Source: Microbacterium bovistercoris (GTDB taxonomy: Bacteria; Actinomycetota; Actinomycetes; Actinomycetales; Microbacteriaceae). Taken from it: 64,000 nt of DNA. A program made the translations under genes and the position numbers. The stretch spans positions 1-64,000 of the forward strand of contig NZ_QUAB01000037.1 of NCBI RefSeq assembly GCF_003387575.1. The letters run 5' to 3'. Under the pieces are notes generated by a model. That model was given only the letters and a program-made list of their open reading frames with translations, searched no databases and was not told where the DNA came from. Shown here one piece after another: positions 1-13,099 of the stretch (positions are counted from its first letter, which is position 1; every line of letters begins with the position of its first letter).

Positions 1-26
1 CCGCTCCGCCCAGCGGGAAGGCTCCA

Positions 27-46
27 CTCTGCGAGTGCAGGGAACA
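27..46. repeat. 20-mer shared with 7152-7171
   Basis: The 20 bases here are the exact reverse complement of 7152-7171, where they form part of a large hairpin. The left edge of the window may therefore lie inside another copy of that element. No gene is seen in bases 1-169. Confidence 0.55.
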
Positions 47-72
47 CCTCGCCCCGCGCCCCCGGAACAAGC

Positions 73-106
73 AAGGAGGGCGGATGCCGCAGCATCCGCC
101 CTCCTT
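73..106. terminator. Terminator-like hairpin after the gyr operon
   Basis: A 15-bp perfect stem (73-87 with 92-106) closes a 4-nt loop. It lies 64 bases after the DUF3566 stop, so it probably ends the minus-strand gyrB-gyrA-DUF3566 transcript. There is no clear U tract. Confidence 0.6.
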
Positions 107-110
107 CGAC

Positions 111-160
111 CCTTCGACAAGCTCAGGGACCCAAGTTGTAATCAGACAAGCTCAGGGACC
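111..160. repeat. Two copies of the CCTGAGC...GAAGG interspersed repeat
   Basis: Bases 111-131 carry CTTCGACAAGCTCAGGGACC and 145-160 a shorter second copy. The same words recur at about a dozen places in the window, in both orientations (see findings). Confidence 0.7.
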
Positions 161-169
161 GGGTATTGA

Positions 170-570
170 TCAGTTCGACATGAACCCGACGAGCAGCCCG
201 CCGGTCACCTTCACCGCCACGTTGTAGATCCCCGCCACGACCGCCCCCAGCACCGTGAACACGATGAGGTTCAGGATCGAGACGACGGCCGCGAACGCCA
301 TGACCTGCGGCAGTCCGAGGACCTGCTCCAGGTTGACCGCACCGTCGGTGAAGCCGGCCAGGAAGTCACCGGCCTGCGTGATGACACCGGTGGACTGCAG
401 CACGAGGAAGATCAGGAAGAACGAGACCATGGTGACGACCGCGAGCGCGACGGCGCCGAGGAACGACAGCTTCACAGCCGACCAGAAGTCGATGTAGACC
501 AGCCGCAGCCGGACCTGCTTGCCGCCGGTCTTGCGGGTGGACTTCTTCGCGAGCTTGTCGGCTACGGTGC

Positions 571-574
<4 letters not shown>
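170..574 (-). CDS. DUF3566 membrane protein
   Basis: Predicted 134-residue inner-membrane protein of the DUF3566 family, which sits after gyrA in many actinobacteria. A Lys/Arg-rich N-terminus (about 8-22) precedes two clear hydrophobic segments (about 36-60 and 92-120), consistent with an integral membrane protein. The start codon overlaps the gyrA stop by 4 bases, so the two are translationally coupled in a gyrB-gyrA-DUF3566 operon. The molecular function of the family is unknown; position is the main ground for the call. Confidence 0.85.
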
Positions 575-3126
<2,552 letters not shown>

Positions 3127-3172
3127 GTTGTTCTTTCAGATTCCGGTCGTCGTGCGAGCGTGGAGCGACGCG

Positions 3173-5278
<2,106 letters not shown>

Positions 5279-5357
5279 CTAGCGGTTTTCCACGGTCGAA
5301 TGGGTCTCAGAGGCCGTGTGTGGCGTTCTGAGCGTGTCGAGGTCGGTTCACGATGAC

Positions 5358-5852
5358 CTACCCGTAGGTGTCCCGTGGACCCCGTCCAGGGACGGTGCGC
5401 GGTCCCCACTTCCAGCTCGGCACGTCCGGTCCGATGAACCGGATGTCTATGACGCCGGCATCCGGATACCGGTCCCCGATCTCGGTCATGATCACCGCGC
5501 GCATGTACTGCAGGTTCTTCGCCCAGGCCGTGGAATCGCACTTCACGGTGAGCATGCCGTGCTGCAGTGACACCGGCTCGGAGTGCTTCGCCGTCTCGGC
5601 GCCCACCAGCTCGCCCCACTGCCGCACGAGGTCCTCGGCGGCGAGGGTCTTCTCCCAGCCGGAGTCGCGGCTGAGCTTGTCGAGGATGGATCCGAGCGCG
5701 CCGGGGTCGCGGCCGGGAGTGAACGGCGCGTTGTCGTCGTCGTCACGGATGCGCTTCTTGCGCTTCCAGTTCTTCGAGCTCGGCTTGAGACCGCGCAGCC
5801 GCAGGTAGGTGGCGACGGTCTCGGGCGTCTCGGGGGTCTCCGGATCAGTCAT
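5358..5852 (-). CDS. dciA: DUF721 / DciA family replication protein
   Basis: Likely DciA-type (DUF721) loader partner of the replicative helicase. It is 164 residues from the chosen ATG, whose codon overlaps the 3' end of recF by 8 bases; a start at 5900 would run further into recF through a repeat and is less likely. The C-terminal KH-like half contains the family-typical GMLTVKCDSTAWAKNLQ region (about residues 105-121). The N-terminal half is basic and charged. Position between recF and gyrB is the classical actinobacterial location. Confidence 0.88.
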   Translation of the reverse strand: MTDPETPETPETVATYLRLRGLKPSSKNWKRKKRIRDDDDNAPFTPGRDPGALGSILDKLSRDSGWEKTLAAEDLVRQWGELVGAETAKHSEPVSLQHGMLTVKCDSTAWAKNLQYMRAVIMTEIGDRYPDAGVIDIRFIGPDVPSWKWGPRTVPGRGPRDTYG

Positions 5853-7053
5853 CGCGCTCGGTCCCTGAGCGAGCGGAGCGAGATGAAGGGTCCCGCTCAT
5901 CCGTGATCGTGCCGGCCTCGATGCGCACGACGTGCCGATGCAGCACGTCGGGGATGTCCGACTCGACCGCCGCCGTGACCACGACCTGCTCGTACCCGGC
6001 GGTGATCTCCGCCAGTCGCCGGCGCCGATCAGCGTCGAGCTCGGCGAACACGTCGTCCAGGATCAGTACCGGATCGCCGGCGGGTGACTCCGCGCGCAGC
6101 AGCTCGGCGGACGCGAGCCGCAGCGCGAGCGCCACCGACCAGGACTCGCCGTGCGACGCATAGCCCTTCACCGGCAGATCGTTGATGCGCAGCACCAGGT
6201 CGTCGCGATGAGGTCCCACCAGCGTCATCCCGCGCTCGAGCTCGCTCGCGCGCTTCGCCTGCAGTGCCGAGCGGAACAGCTCCGCGATCTCGCCGCGCTG
6301 ATCGGCCTCGGTTCCTGAGCCTGACGAAGGACCCTGACCCTCCTCCGGATCGCCGCCGCGCACGGACAGCGCCCAGTCGAGTTCCGGCCTGTGGTCCGCT
6401 CCGGCGATCGTCGCGTACGCCTCGGCCAGCGGATGCTGCAGATCGGCGGCCAGACGGATGCGGGCGTCGATGATCTCCGAACCCAGCGCGATGAGCTTGT
6501 CGTCCCAGACCTCGAGCGTGCTCAGTCCTTCGCCGCGCACGCCGCGGGCACGCGCCGACTTCAGCAGTGCGGTGCGCTGGCGCAGCACCCGGTCGTAGTC
6601 GCCGAGCACTCCGGCCATCCGGGGAGTGCGCTGGATGAGCAGTTGATCGGCGAACCTGCGCCGGGACGACGGATCTCCGCGAACGATCTGCAGGTCCTCC
6701 GGCGCGAACAGGACGACATGCGCGTAGCGCGGGAGTTCGTTGGTCTTCGACGGGGACCCGTTGATGCGCGCCTTGTTCGACCCCTGCCGGTTCAGCTGCA
6801 CCTCGACGAGCACCTTGCGCTGCGCGTGCCCGAGGCTGGCCCGGATGATGGCGAACTCCTGGCCGTCGCGGACCATCGGCGCGTCGGACGAGACCCGATG
6901 CGAGCCGAGGGTCGCGAGGAACACGATCGCCTCGGCGAGGTTCGTCTTGCCCTGACCGTTGCGTCCGACGAGCACGTTGGGGCCGCTGTGAAGGGTGAGG
7001 TCTGCGGTCGCGTAATTGCGGAAGTCGACCAGGTTCAGGTGCTCCACAATCAC
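5845..7053 (-). CDS. recF: RecF recombination/repair ATPase
   Basis: SMC-like ABC ATPase that helps load RecA at gaps via RecOR. Of 402 residues, Walker A is GRNGQGKT near residue 29, the signature-like region lies near residue 290, and Walker B is LILDDVFAELD. The start is GTG at 7053, placed exactly 6 nt after a TAGGCT hexamer, so the mRNA may be leaderless. Two interspersed repeats add non-conserved residues: one about 240-247 and one forming the last residues (about 386-397). Confidence 0.96.
   Translation of the reverse strand: MIVEHLNLVDFRNYATADLTLHSGPNVLVGRNGQGKTNLAEAIVFLATLGSHRVSSDAPMVRDGQEFAIIRASLGHAQRKVLVEVQLNRQGSNKARINGSPSKTNELPRYAHVVLFAPEDLQIVRGDPSSRRRFADQLLIQRTPRMAGVLGDYDRVLRQRTALLKSARARGVRGEGLSTLEVWDDKLIALGSEIIDARIRLAADLQHPLAEAYATIAGADHRPELDWALSVRGGDPEEGQGPSSGSGTEADQRGEIAELFRSALQAKRASELERGMTLVGPHRDDLVLRINDLPVKGYASHGESWSVALALRLASAELLRAESPAGDPVLILDDVFAELDADRRRRLAEITAGYEQVVVTAAVESDIPDVLHRHVVRIEAGTITDERDPSSRSARSGTERDD
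5860..5893. repeat. Interspersed repeat at the recF/dciA junction
   Basis: Long form of the repeat (GGTCCCTGAGCGAGCGGAGC followed by GAGATGAAGGG), encoding the RecF C-terminal tail. Confidence 0.65.
6310..6332. repeat. Interspersed repeat inside recF
   Basis: Short form (GTTCCTGAGCCTGACGAAGG) encoding a Gly/Ser-rich insertion near RecF residue 240. Confidence 0.6.
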
Positions 7054-7059
7054 TGGGAC

Positions 7060-7065
7060 AGCCTA
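7060..7065 (-). promoter_or_regulatory. -10 of a leaderless recF promoter
   Basis: On the minus strand TAGGCT is followed by 6 nt and then the recF GTG. Spacing and sequence equal those before the gene at 21755. Confidence 0.5.
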
Positions 7066-7084
7066 TCTGGGGGTGGGGACAACC

Positions 7085-7118
7085 GGGTCCTGAGCGAGGA
7101 GCGCAGCGAGACGAAGGG
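7085..7118. repeat. Interspersed repeat, long form
   Basis: Reads GGTCCTGAGCGAGGAGCGCA then GCGAGACGAAGGG, in the gap between recF and the GNAT gene. Confidence 0.7.
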
Positions 7119-7140
7119 CGGGGTTGTTCGGTCCGGGGGC

Positions 7141-7234
7141 GCGGGACGGGATGTTCCCTGCACTCGCAGAGCGGGTGCCCCTCCCGCTTCGCGGGTCCCT
7201 CCCCGATGCTCGCTTCGGGAACATCCCGTCCCGC
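7141..7234. repeat. Large hairpin element between recF and the acetyltransferase gene
   Basis: Two 18-bp arms (7141-7158 and 7217-7234) are perfect inverted copies. The interior has further short inverted GGGAGG/CCTCCC words, and 7152-7171 matches 27-46. It fills most of the 335-base gap 7054-7388, which otherwise holds only two interspersed repeats. It could form a stem-loop ending either convergent or parallel transcripts. Confidence 0.65.
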
Positions 7235-7312
7235 TCATGCTTCAGGAGGGACGCAATTGCTCTGGGGGGAGGGGTATCGGGTGTTGGAGCCTCTGGTGAA
7301 TGACACCTCTCC

Positions 7313-7350
7313 GGGTCCTGAGCGAGGAGCGCCAGCGATGAGAAGAAGGG
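7313..7350. repeat. Interspersed repeat, long form (degenerate)
   Basis: GGTCCTGAGCGAGGAGCGCC followed by AGCGATGAGAAGAAGGG; a mutated copy near the end of the GNAT gene. Confidence 0.6.
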
Positions 7351-7388
7351 CGTGTCACCCGGCGGGTGGTCAAGCGGAGCTTCTGGGC

Positions 7389-7841
7389 TCAGAGAGCTTT
7401 CGCGAAGAACACCTTGTCCTCGGTGCGGTGGGTCTCGGTGAGGCCGGACTTCTCGAGGACGCGGATCGATGCGTGGTTGTCGAGGTCGGTGTCGGCGATC
7501 GCGCGGCTTGCGCCGTGGGATGCGGCGATGCGGAGGCCCTCGGCCACGGCATCAGTCGCCAGGCCCCTGCCGCGCGCGGACTCGATCAGGCCGTAGCCGA
7601 ACTCGACGGTGCCGGACCCGTCAGGCGGGCCGAAGAAGCCGAAGCCGCCGACCGCGACACCGGAGTCGTCGCGGATCGCGTAGAGCGTGAACACCGGATC
7701 CGCGTCATCCTGCGCTGCGAGCATGCGCAGCGGGACGAGCTCGCCCTCGAAGGGATAATCCGGATGCCAGTCATCGCCGGCGCGCTCGTCGCGCGCGACG
7801 ATCCGGCCCGCGAGCTCGAGGGTCAGCGGATCGAGGGTCAC
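7389..7841 (-). CDS. GNAT family N-acetyltransferase
   Basis: Predicted RimJ/RimL-like acetyl-CoA-dependent acyltransferase of 150 residues. The acetyl-CoA loop is ARGRGLATDAV (about 89-99), followed by the typical asparagine-containing HASIRVLEKSGL segment near the C-terminus. The GTG start overlaps the dnaN stop (GTGA), which explains why an apparent longer frame through dnaN is not used. It is probably co-transcribed with dnaN. The substrate cannot be inferred. Confidence 0.88.
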   Translation of the reverse strand: MTLDPLTLELAGRIVARDERAGDDWHPDYPFEGELVPLRMLAAQDDADPVFTLYAIRDDSGVAVGGFGFFGPPDGSGTVEFGYGLIESARGRGLATDAVAEGLRIAASHGASRAIADTDLDNHASIRVLEKSGLTETHRTEDKVFFAKAL

Positions 7842-8980
7842 CGCAGCAGCAGGTTCGGCTGCAGCAGGTACTTGAACGAGTCGAGGCCCGCCTGGTCGAC
7901 CGAGGTCTGGCTGGTCACCAGCACCGGGCTGAGCTTGTTGGCGTTGTCGGACGACGTGAACGTGACACGCACGAACTCGCTCTTCACTGCTCCGAGCGCC
8001 TCGAGCAGGTACTGCGGGTTCAGGCCGAGCGTGACTTCTTCGCCGCCGTTCAGGTGCGCATCGACCGACTCGGAGGCACGGGCCTGCTCGCTGCCCGATG
8101 CGTCCATGGTCACCGACGACGACGAGAACGTGAAGCGCAGCGGAGCGGAGCGGTCGAGCACCAGCGCGACACGGCGCACGGCCTCGATGAGGTCGGCGGT
8201 GTTGATCACCGCGTAGTGGTCGGTCTGCTCGGGGAACAGCCGGCGGACCGGCGGGAAGTTGCCCTTGATCAGGAGAGATGTCACCGTCTTGTTCCCGGCC
8301 GTGAACGCGATGATCTCGCGGTCGCCCGCGCCCGAGAACGCGACCTCGATGGTGCCGGCGTGACCGAACGTCTTGCCGACCTCGGTCAGCGTGCGCGCCG
8401 GGACGAGCGCAGTCTGCTCCGAGCCCTCGCCGTCCCACGGTACGTCGCGCAGCGAGACGCGGTAGCGGTCGGTGGCGACCAGGCTGAGGTTCGTACCGGA
8501 GACCTCGAGCTGCACGCCGGTGAGAACCGGGGTGACGTCGTCACGCGAGGCGGCGAAGCCGACCTGGGCGATCGCGGTGCCGAAGTCCTCTGCGGGAACG
8601 ACGCCCGTGACGCCCGTGACCTCGGGGATCGACGGATATTCCTCGACAGGCATGGCGGCGAGGGTGAAGCGCGCCGAGCCGCAGGTGACGGCGATCCCGC
8701 CATCCTCCTCGACTGCGATCTCGATCGGAGCGTTCGGCAGTCTGCTGGCGATGTCCGACAGCAGCCGGCCGTGCACGAGGATCGTGCCCGGTTCGTCGAC
8801 GGTCGCCTCGATGGTCGTGCGGGCGGATGCCTCGTAGTCGAAGGCGGAAAGGGTCAGTCCCTGGTCGCCGGCCTCGATGAGCACGCCGGCGAGGATCGGC
8901 TGCGGGTTGCGCTGGGGCAGCAGTTTGACGACGAAGGACACTGCTTCGCTGAACACATCGCGGTTGACCTGAAACTTCAC
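7838..8980 (-). CDS. dnaN: DNA polymerase III beta sliding clamp
   Basis: Ring-shaped processivity clamp; two copies of the three-domain protein encircle DNA. 380 residues, with the family N-terminus (MKFQVNRDVFSEAV) and an LLPQRNPQPILAG segment. The GTG start follows an AAGGAG ribosome site with 6-nt spacing. It is the first gene on the dnaN side of oriC and is followed by the overlapping acetyltransferase gene. Confidence 0.97.
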   Translation of the reverse strand: MKFQVNRDVFSEAVSFVVKLLPQRNPQPILAGVLIEAGDQGLTLSAFDYEASARTTIEATVDEPGTILVHGRLLSDIASRLPNAPIEIAVEEDGGIAVTCGSARFTLAAMPVEEYPSIPEVTGVTGVVPAEDFGTAIAQVGFAASRDDVTPVLTGVQLEVSGTNLSLVATDRYRVSLRDVPWDGEGSEQTALVPARTLTEVGKTFGHAGTIEVAFSGAGDREIIAFTAGNKTVTSLLIKGNFPPVRRLFPEQTDHYAVINTADLIEAVRRVALVLDRSAPLRFTFSSSSVTMDASGSEQARASESVDAHLNGGEEVTLGLNPQYLLEALGAVKSEFVRVTFTSSDNANKLSPVLVTSQTSVDQAGLDSFKYLLQPNLLLR

Positions 8981-9153
8981 GGTCGCTCCTTGTCGTTGCT
9001 GCCGAACCCGACAGTTGCGTCAGGCGATCCCATGCTAGTCGCAAGGAGCAAGCGGACCGCCACCCGGCATCCGCCCGGTTTCCACACCTTCGTGGTCATG
9101 GGAGTTCCCGAATCTTCGAAAGATCTCTTAACGATGTTAACAACTGTGGATTC

Positions 9154-9162
9154 TGTGGATAA
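9154..9162 (-). promoter_or_regulatory. DnaA box
   Basis: Perfect TTATCCACA on the minus strand, next to the AT-rich stretch. Confidence 0.8.
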
Positions 9163-9269
9163 GTCGGTGGAAAGCTGACGGGAGTAGGAAACTACAGCGG
9201 TGTCACTTGTGGAAACCCTGGGGAATCCGCGGGAATCGGGGGTGTGCGTCACACCGTTGTAGTTCGAAG

Positions 9270-9278
9270 TTATCCACA
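9270..9278 (+). promoter_or_regulatory. DnaA box
   Basis: Perfect TTATCCACA. Confidence 0.8.
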
Positions 9279-9332
9279 GCATGCCGTCTCGGACATCCGG
9301 TCATCCCGATGCTGAGCGGATTTCTCCACAAG

Positions 9333-9341
9333 TTATCCACA
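9333..9341 (+). promoter_or_regulatory. DnaA box
   Basis: Perfect TTATCCACA, flanked on both sides by degenerate boxes. Confidence 0.8.
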
Positions 9342-9372
9342 TGTGGGAAAGTGGCGTAGTCAACAGCACGAC

Positions 9373-9415
9373 GAAGGCCGACGTCAACCCGGCCATTCGG
9401 GGGACATCGGCCTTC
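9373..9415. terminator. Terminator-like hairpin after dnaA
   Basis: Arms 9373-9385 and 9403-9415 (GAAGGCCGACGTC and its near-perfect complement). It lies 26 bases after the dnaA stop on the minus strand and would stop dnaA transcription before it crosses oriC. Confidence 0.6.
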
Positions 9416-9440
9416 TGAGAGGGGCGCTGAGGGCGGGACG

Positions 9441-10832
9441 TCAGCGCCGCCCGAGCTGCGTGGTGATCTCGGTCACCTGGTTGTAGATCGAGCGGCGCTC
9501 CTTCATGAGCTCGCTGATCTTCTTGCACGCGTACATCACCGTGGTGTGGTCGCGGTTGCCGAACAGCTGACCGATCTTCGGCAGCGAGAGGTTCGTGCGC
9601 TCGCGACACAGGTACATGGCGATCTGTCGTGCGGTGGCGATCTGCTGCGACCGGCTCGAGCCGTACAGATCGTCGACCGTGAGCTTGAAGTACTGTGCCG
9701 TCGCCGTGATGATGTCGGTCGGCGAGATGATGTTGTCCTCGGCCTGATCGACGATGTCGCGCAGCACCGTCTGCGCCAGCGCGATGTCGAGCGTCGAGCG
9801 GTTCAGGCTCGCGAACGCCGAGACGCGGATGAGGGCGCCCTCGAGCTCACGGATGTTCGATGACACGACCGTGGCGATGTACTCGAGCACCTCGTCGGGG
9901 ATGTGCAGAGCGTCGCTCTGCGCCTTCTTGCGCAGGATCGCGATGCGCGTCTCGAGGTCGGGGGCCTGCACGTCGGTGATGAGACCCCACTCGAAGCGGC
10001 TGCGCATCCGGTCCTCGAAGCCGGTGAGGTGCTTGGGCGCGACATCGCTGGTGATCACGACCTGCTTGTTGTGGTCGTGCAGCGTGTTGAAGGTGTGGAA
10101 GAAGGCCTCCTGGGTCTCCGCGCGACCCTGCAGGAACTGGATGTCGTCGATGAGGAGGATGTCGACCTCGCGGTAGCGGGCCTGGAAGGCGGCGCCGCGG
10201 TTGTTGGCGATCGAGTTGATGAAGTCGTTCGTGAACTCCTCACTCGACACGTACCGCACCTTGACCCCCGCATAGAGGGACTGGGCGTAGTCGCCGATCG
10301 CGTGCAGGAGGTGCGTCTTGCCGAGGCCGGAGTCGCCGTAGATGAAGAGCGGGTTGTACGCCTTCGCCGGGGCCTCTGCCACCGCGACCGCGGCGGCGTG
10401 CGCGAATCGGTTGGACTGCCCGATCACGAAGTTGTCGAAGGTGTACTTCGGATTCAGTCGCGACTCGTGCCGAGCGGGGATCGGCTGCTCGCGGGGGGAC
10501 TCGGGCCGCGACGGGTCCGGGCTGCTGAAATCGGGGATCTCGACGGGGGCCGTGGGCTGGTCGGCGAGCTCGTGGTTCACCACCACGCGGTACGACGTCA
10601 CCTCTTCGCCGATGACGCCGAGCGCCTCCATGATCGGGATGCGCAGGCGCTTGTTGATCTGGGCGGCGGTGAGATCGTTCGGGACATCCAGATAGAGGGT
10701 CCCGCTCATGACGCCCGCCGGCACAGCGAGACTGAGGAATCCGTGCAGCTGGGGAGTGACGCGATCGTCCTCCATCAGGCGGTCCAGCAGCTCCGACCAG
10801 ATCGGGACGTCGGATGTTGCTGCAGTGGACAT
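9441..10832 (-). CDS. dnaA: Chromosomal replication initiator DnaA
   Basis: AAA+ initiator that binds DnaA boxes and opens oriC. 463 residues: domain I about 1-85, a proline-rich linker about 90-125, AAA+ with Walker A GDSGLGKT (166-173) and Walker B LLIDDIQF, and a C-terminal helix-turn-helix with the RDHTTVMYA signature. An ATG with GGAG 4 nt upstream sets the start. Two DnaA boxes in its upstream gap suggest autoregulation. Confidence 0.98.
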   Translation of the reverse strand: MSTAATSDVPIWSELLDRLMEDDRVTPQLHGFLSLAVPAGVMSGTLYLDVPNDLTAAQINKRLRIPIMEALGVIGEEVTSYRVVVNHELADQPTAPVEIPDFSSPDPSRPESPREQPIPARHESRLNPKYTFDNFVIGQSNRFAHAAAVAVAEAPAKAYNPLFIYGDSGLGKTHLLHAIGDYAQSLYAGVKVRYVSSEEFTNDFINSIANNRGAAFQARYREVDILLIDDIQFLQGRAETQEAFFHTFNTLHDHNKQVVITSDVAPKHLTGFEDRMRSRFEWGLITDVQAPDLETRIAILRKKAQSDALHIPDEVLEYIATVVSSNIRELEGALIRVSAFASLNRSTLDIALAQTVLRDIVDQAEDNIISPTDIITATAQYFKLTVDDLYGSSRSQQIATARQIAMYLCRERTNLSLPKIGQLFGNRDHTTVMYACKKISELMKERRSIYNQVTEITTQLGRR

Positions 10833-10877
10833 GGGGCTCCGGCCGTTCGCTGAGGGTCGCCGAACTCGGATTCCCCC

Positions 10878-10886
10878 TGTGGATAA
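10878..10886 (-). promoter_or_regulatory. DnaA box upstream of dnaA
   Basis: Perfect TTATCCACA on the minus strand, 46 bases before the dnaA start; a candidate autoregulatory or secondary origin site. Confidence 0.7.
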
Positions 10887-10978
10887 CTTCGGATGCCACG
10901 GTAGTCACCGTGGCGGCGAACGGCAAGCTGTGCACGGAAAACCGCGGGTGTGTCGGAGAACACCGAGGTGGGAAAGGT

Positions 10979-10987
10979 TGTGGATAA
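10979..10987 (-). promoter_or_regulatory. DnaA box in the dnaA-rpmH gap
   Basis: Perfect TTATCCACA on the minus strand. The 335-base dnaA-rpmH gap otherwise holds only the two divergent promoter regions. Confidence 0.7.
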
Positions 10988-11057
10988 TGGCTGTGCGCTA
11001 CGAAGAGGAAGAGCTGCTCACGACCGGATGCCGGCGAGAGCGGTGTTCCGTCGTGAT

Positions 11058-11086
11058 TTGCCCTGCGCGGCGGCAGGTCGTACCCT
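11058..11086 (+). promoter_or_regulatory. rpmH promoter
   Basis: TTGCCC (11058-11063) and TACCCT (11081-11086) are 17 bp apart and lie about 80 bases before rpmH. Confidence 0.5.
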
Positions 11087-11167
11087 TAATCGGTTGACTT
11101 ATGCCCTCGAGGCAGTACCCCCGTCTCCGGTCCTTTCTTCCGGTGACACCGATCCCGGAGTGATTCC

Positions 11168-11305
11168 ATGAGCAAGCGCACCTTCCAGCCCAACAACCGT
11201 CGCCGCGCCAAGAAGCACGGCTTCCGCGCCCGTATGCGCACCCGCGCCGGCCGCGCCATCCTCTCGGCACGCCGCTCGAAGGGCCGCGTCGAGCTCTCGG
11301 CGTAA
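11168..11305 (+). CDS. rpmH: 50S ribosomal protein L34
   Basis: The 45-residue basic protein begins [20 protein letters not shown], the L34 signature, and ends RVELSA. It is read from ATG at 11168 to TAA at 11305. It heads the rpmH-rnpA-yidD-yidC-khpB-rsmG cluster, divergent from dnaA, and a CCCGGAG site lies just upstream of the start. Confidence 0.97.
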   Translation: MSKRTFQPNNRRRAKKHGFRARMRTRAGRAILSARRSKGRVELSA

Positions 11306-11326
11306 CCCCTTCATCCCGACGGCCCA

Positions 11327-11671
11327 GTGCTCGCTCGACCCCACCGTCTGACCGACGGCGCCGACTACCGACTGGTGGTCCGACGCGGACAGCGGTGCGG
11401 GGGTCCGCGAGTGATCGTCTCGTTGCTGCCGCGCAGCGACCAGCGAGCGGCGCGGTTCGGGTTCATCGTCAGCAAGCAGGTAGGGACCGCTGTGGTTCGC
11501 AATACCGTCCGTCGTCGCCTCAAGGCGATCTGCGCGGACCTGCTGAGCGCGATTCCTGAGGGCACGGATGTCGTCATCCGTGCCCTCCCTGCATCCGCCA
11601 CCGCCGATTTCGGCGACCTTCGCGCCGATGTGGACCGCTGTTTCCGCCGGCTCAGCCCGGTGAAGTCATGA
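11327..11671 (+). CDS. rnpA: Ribonuclease P protein component
   Basis: Protein subunit of RNase P, which matures tRNA 5' ends with the RNA subunit. 114 residues. It carries the family RNA-binding signature as RNTVRRRLKAI (about 58-68) and an N-terminal HRLTDGADYRLVVRRG. The GTG start lies 21 bases after rpmH. Its end overlaps yidD by 4 bases. Confidence 0.95.
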   Translation: MLARPHRLTDGADYRLVVRRGQRCGGPRVIVSLLPRSDQRAARFGFIVSKQVGTAVVRNTVRRRLKAICADLLSAIPEGTDVVIRALPASATADFGDLRADVDRCFRRLSPVKS

Positions 11672-12033
11672 GCGCGCTGCCGCAGTACGCCTATGGGACT
11701 GCGACGCTGCACCCGAGGGACCTGCTGCGCAGCATCCCGGCGATTCCGCGCAATCTCGTGCTCGCCTTTCTGGTGACGTACCGCAAGCTGGTCTCCCCGC
11801 TGTACGGGGACGTATGCAGGTATTACCCGTCCTGCTCCGCTTACGCTGTAGGAGCGGTGCAGCAGCACGGCGCTGTGAAGGGGAGTCTGCTCTCCGGCTG
11901 GCGCATCCTGCGGTGCAATCCCTGGAGCGAGGGCGGCGTCGACGACGTCCGCCCGCACGCTCACTTCCGATACGACCTGACTCCGCACGGATTCGTCGTA
12001 CCCGCTCGAAAGGAAATGAACAGTGGGTCCTGA
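11668..12033 (+). CDS. yidD: Membrane protein insertion efficiency factor YidD
   Basis: Small protein that assists YidC-dependent membrane insertion. 121 residues. The YidD core is YRKLVSPLYGDVCRYYPSCSAYA (written here only as evidence of the paired-cysteine CRYYPSCS motif), followed by GSLLSGWRILRCNPW. The C-terminus extends beyond the core with a His/Arg-rich tail. It overlaps rnpA by 4 and yidC by 11 bases. Confidence 0.94.
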   Translation: MSALPQYAYGTATLHPRDLLRSIPAIPRNLVLAFLVTYRKLVSPLYGDVCRYYPSCSAYAVGAVQQHGAVKGSLLSGWRILRCNPWSEGGVDDVRPHAHFRYDLTPHGFVVPARKEMNSGS

Positions 12034-13099
12034 CCTTCTGCTCGCAGCCAGCACGCCCCCGGCGGACTCCGGTGGCGGCTTCGACCTGCTCGGCACTCTG
12101 ATGTGGCCGTTCAAGTGGCTCATCGAGGCGATCCTCGTGGGATGGCACTGGCTGTTCACCGCCTTCGGGCTCGACCCGGCATCCGGCCTCGCCTGGGTGC
12201 TGTCCATCATCGGTCTCGTCGTCGTCATCCGTCTGGCTGTCTTCCCGCTGTTCGTGAAGCAGATCAAGAGCCAGCGCAAGATGATGGAAATCGCTCCTGA
12301 GATGAAGAAGATCCAGGAGAAGTACAAGGGCAAGCGCGACCAGCTCTCCCGCGAGGCGATGAGCCGCGAGACCATGGCGCTGTACAAGAAGCACGGCACG
12401 ACGCCGATGTCGTCGTGTCTGCCGCTGCTGGTGCAGATGCCGTTCCTGCTGGCGATGTTCTACACGCTGAGTGACGTGTCCGCGCACGCTCAGGCCGGTG
12501 TCGGCGGTGTCGGACTGCTGAATGCCCAGCTGACCCAGCAGTTCTACGACGCGACGCTGTTCGGTGTCGCTCCGCTGCACGTCAGCCTGAAGGACGCCGT
12601 GACCCAGCAGCCGGACGGCTGGCAGGTCACCGTGGCGATCCTCGTCGTGCTGGTGATCCTCATGATCGGATCGCAGTTCTTCACGCAGCTGCAGCTGATC
12701 TCGAAGAACCTGTCGCCCGAGGCCAAGACCGGCCAGGCGTACCAGATGCAGAAGATCATGCTCTACGTGCTGCCGCTGGGCTTCATCTTCTCGGGCATCT
12801 TCTTCCCGCTCGGTGTGGTCATCTACTGGTTCATCTCGAACCTGTGGACCATGGGGCAGCAGTTCCTCGTCATCCGCGAGATGCCGACCCCGGGTTCGGA
12901 GGCGGCTAAGGAGCGCGAGGAGCGTCTCGCGCGCAAGGGCAAGGCGATCAACTCGCAGGGCAAGATCGTGCCGATGGCCGTGTACGAGGCCGAGCAGCAG
13001 AAGATGCTCGAGGATGCCGAGCGACTGAAGGCGCAGCAGCCCAAGCGTGAGCAGCCGATGAGCAAGAAGCGTGCCAAGAAGAAGGGCGGCAACTCGTGA
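12023..13099 (+). CDS. yidC: Membrane protein insertase YidC
   Basis: Inserts and folds inner-membrane proteins, with or without SecYEG. 358 residues with about five hydrophobic segments (about 28-48, 52-78, 125-150, 190-215, 235-275). The hydrophilic loop after the second carries KQIKSQRKMMEIAPEMKKIQ, a conserved YidC stretch. The C-terminal tail is very Lys-rich (KKRAKKKGG), as in ribosome-binding YidC tails. GTG start; overlaps khpB by 4 bases. Confidence 0.96.
   Translation: MGPDLLLAASTPPADSGGGFDLLGTLMWPFKWLIEAILVGWHWLFTAFGLDPASGLAWVLSIIGLVVVIRLAVFPLFVKQIKSQRKMMEIAPEMKKIQEKYKGKRDQLSREAMSRETMALYKKHGTTPMSSCLPLLVQMPFLLAMFYTLSDVSAHAQAGVGGVGLLNAQLTQQFYDATLFGVAPLHVSLKDAVTQQPDGWQVTVAILVVLVILMIGSQFFTQLQLISKNLSPEAKTGQAYQMQKIMLYVLPLGFIFSGIFFPLGVVIYWFISNLWTMGQQFLVIREMPTPGSEAAKEREERLARKGKAINSQGKIVPMAVYEAEQQKMLEDAERLKAQQPKREQPMSKKRAKKKGGNS

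Larger units (their letters stand above)
8981..9440. other. oriC: Chromosomal replication origin (oriC)
   Basis: The dnaA-dnaN gap, the usual actinobacterial origin. It contains three perfect DnaA boxes TTATCCACA (9154-9162 reverse, 9270-9278 and 9333-9341 forward) plus weaker versions near 9145, 9208, 9322 and 9342. The AT-richer stretch 9116-9145 (TCTTAACGATGTTAACAAC) is the best candidate for the unwinding element. No gene is seen here. Confidence 0.9.
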
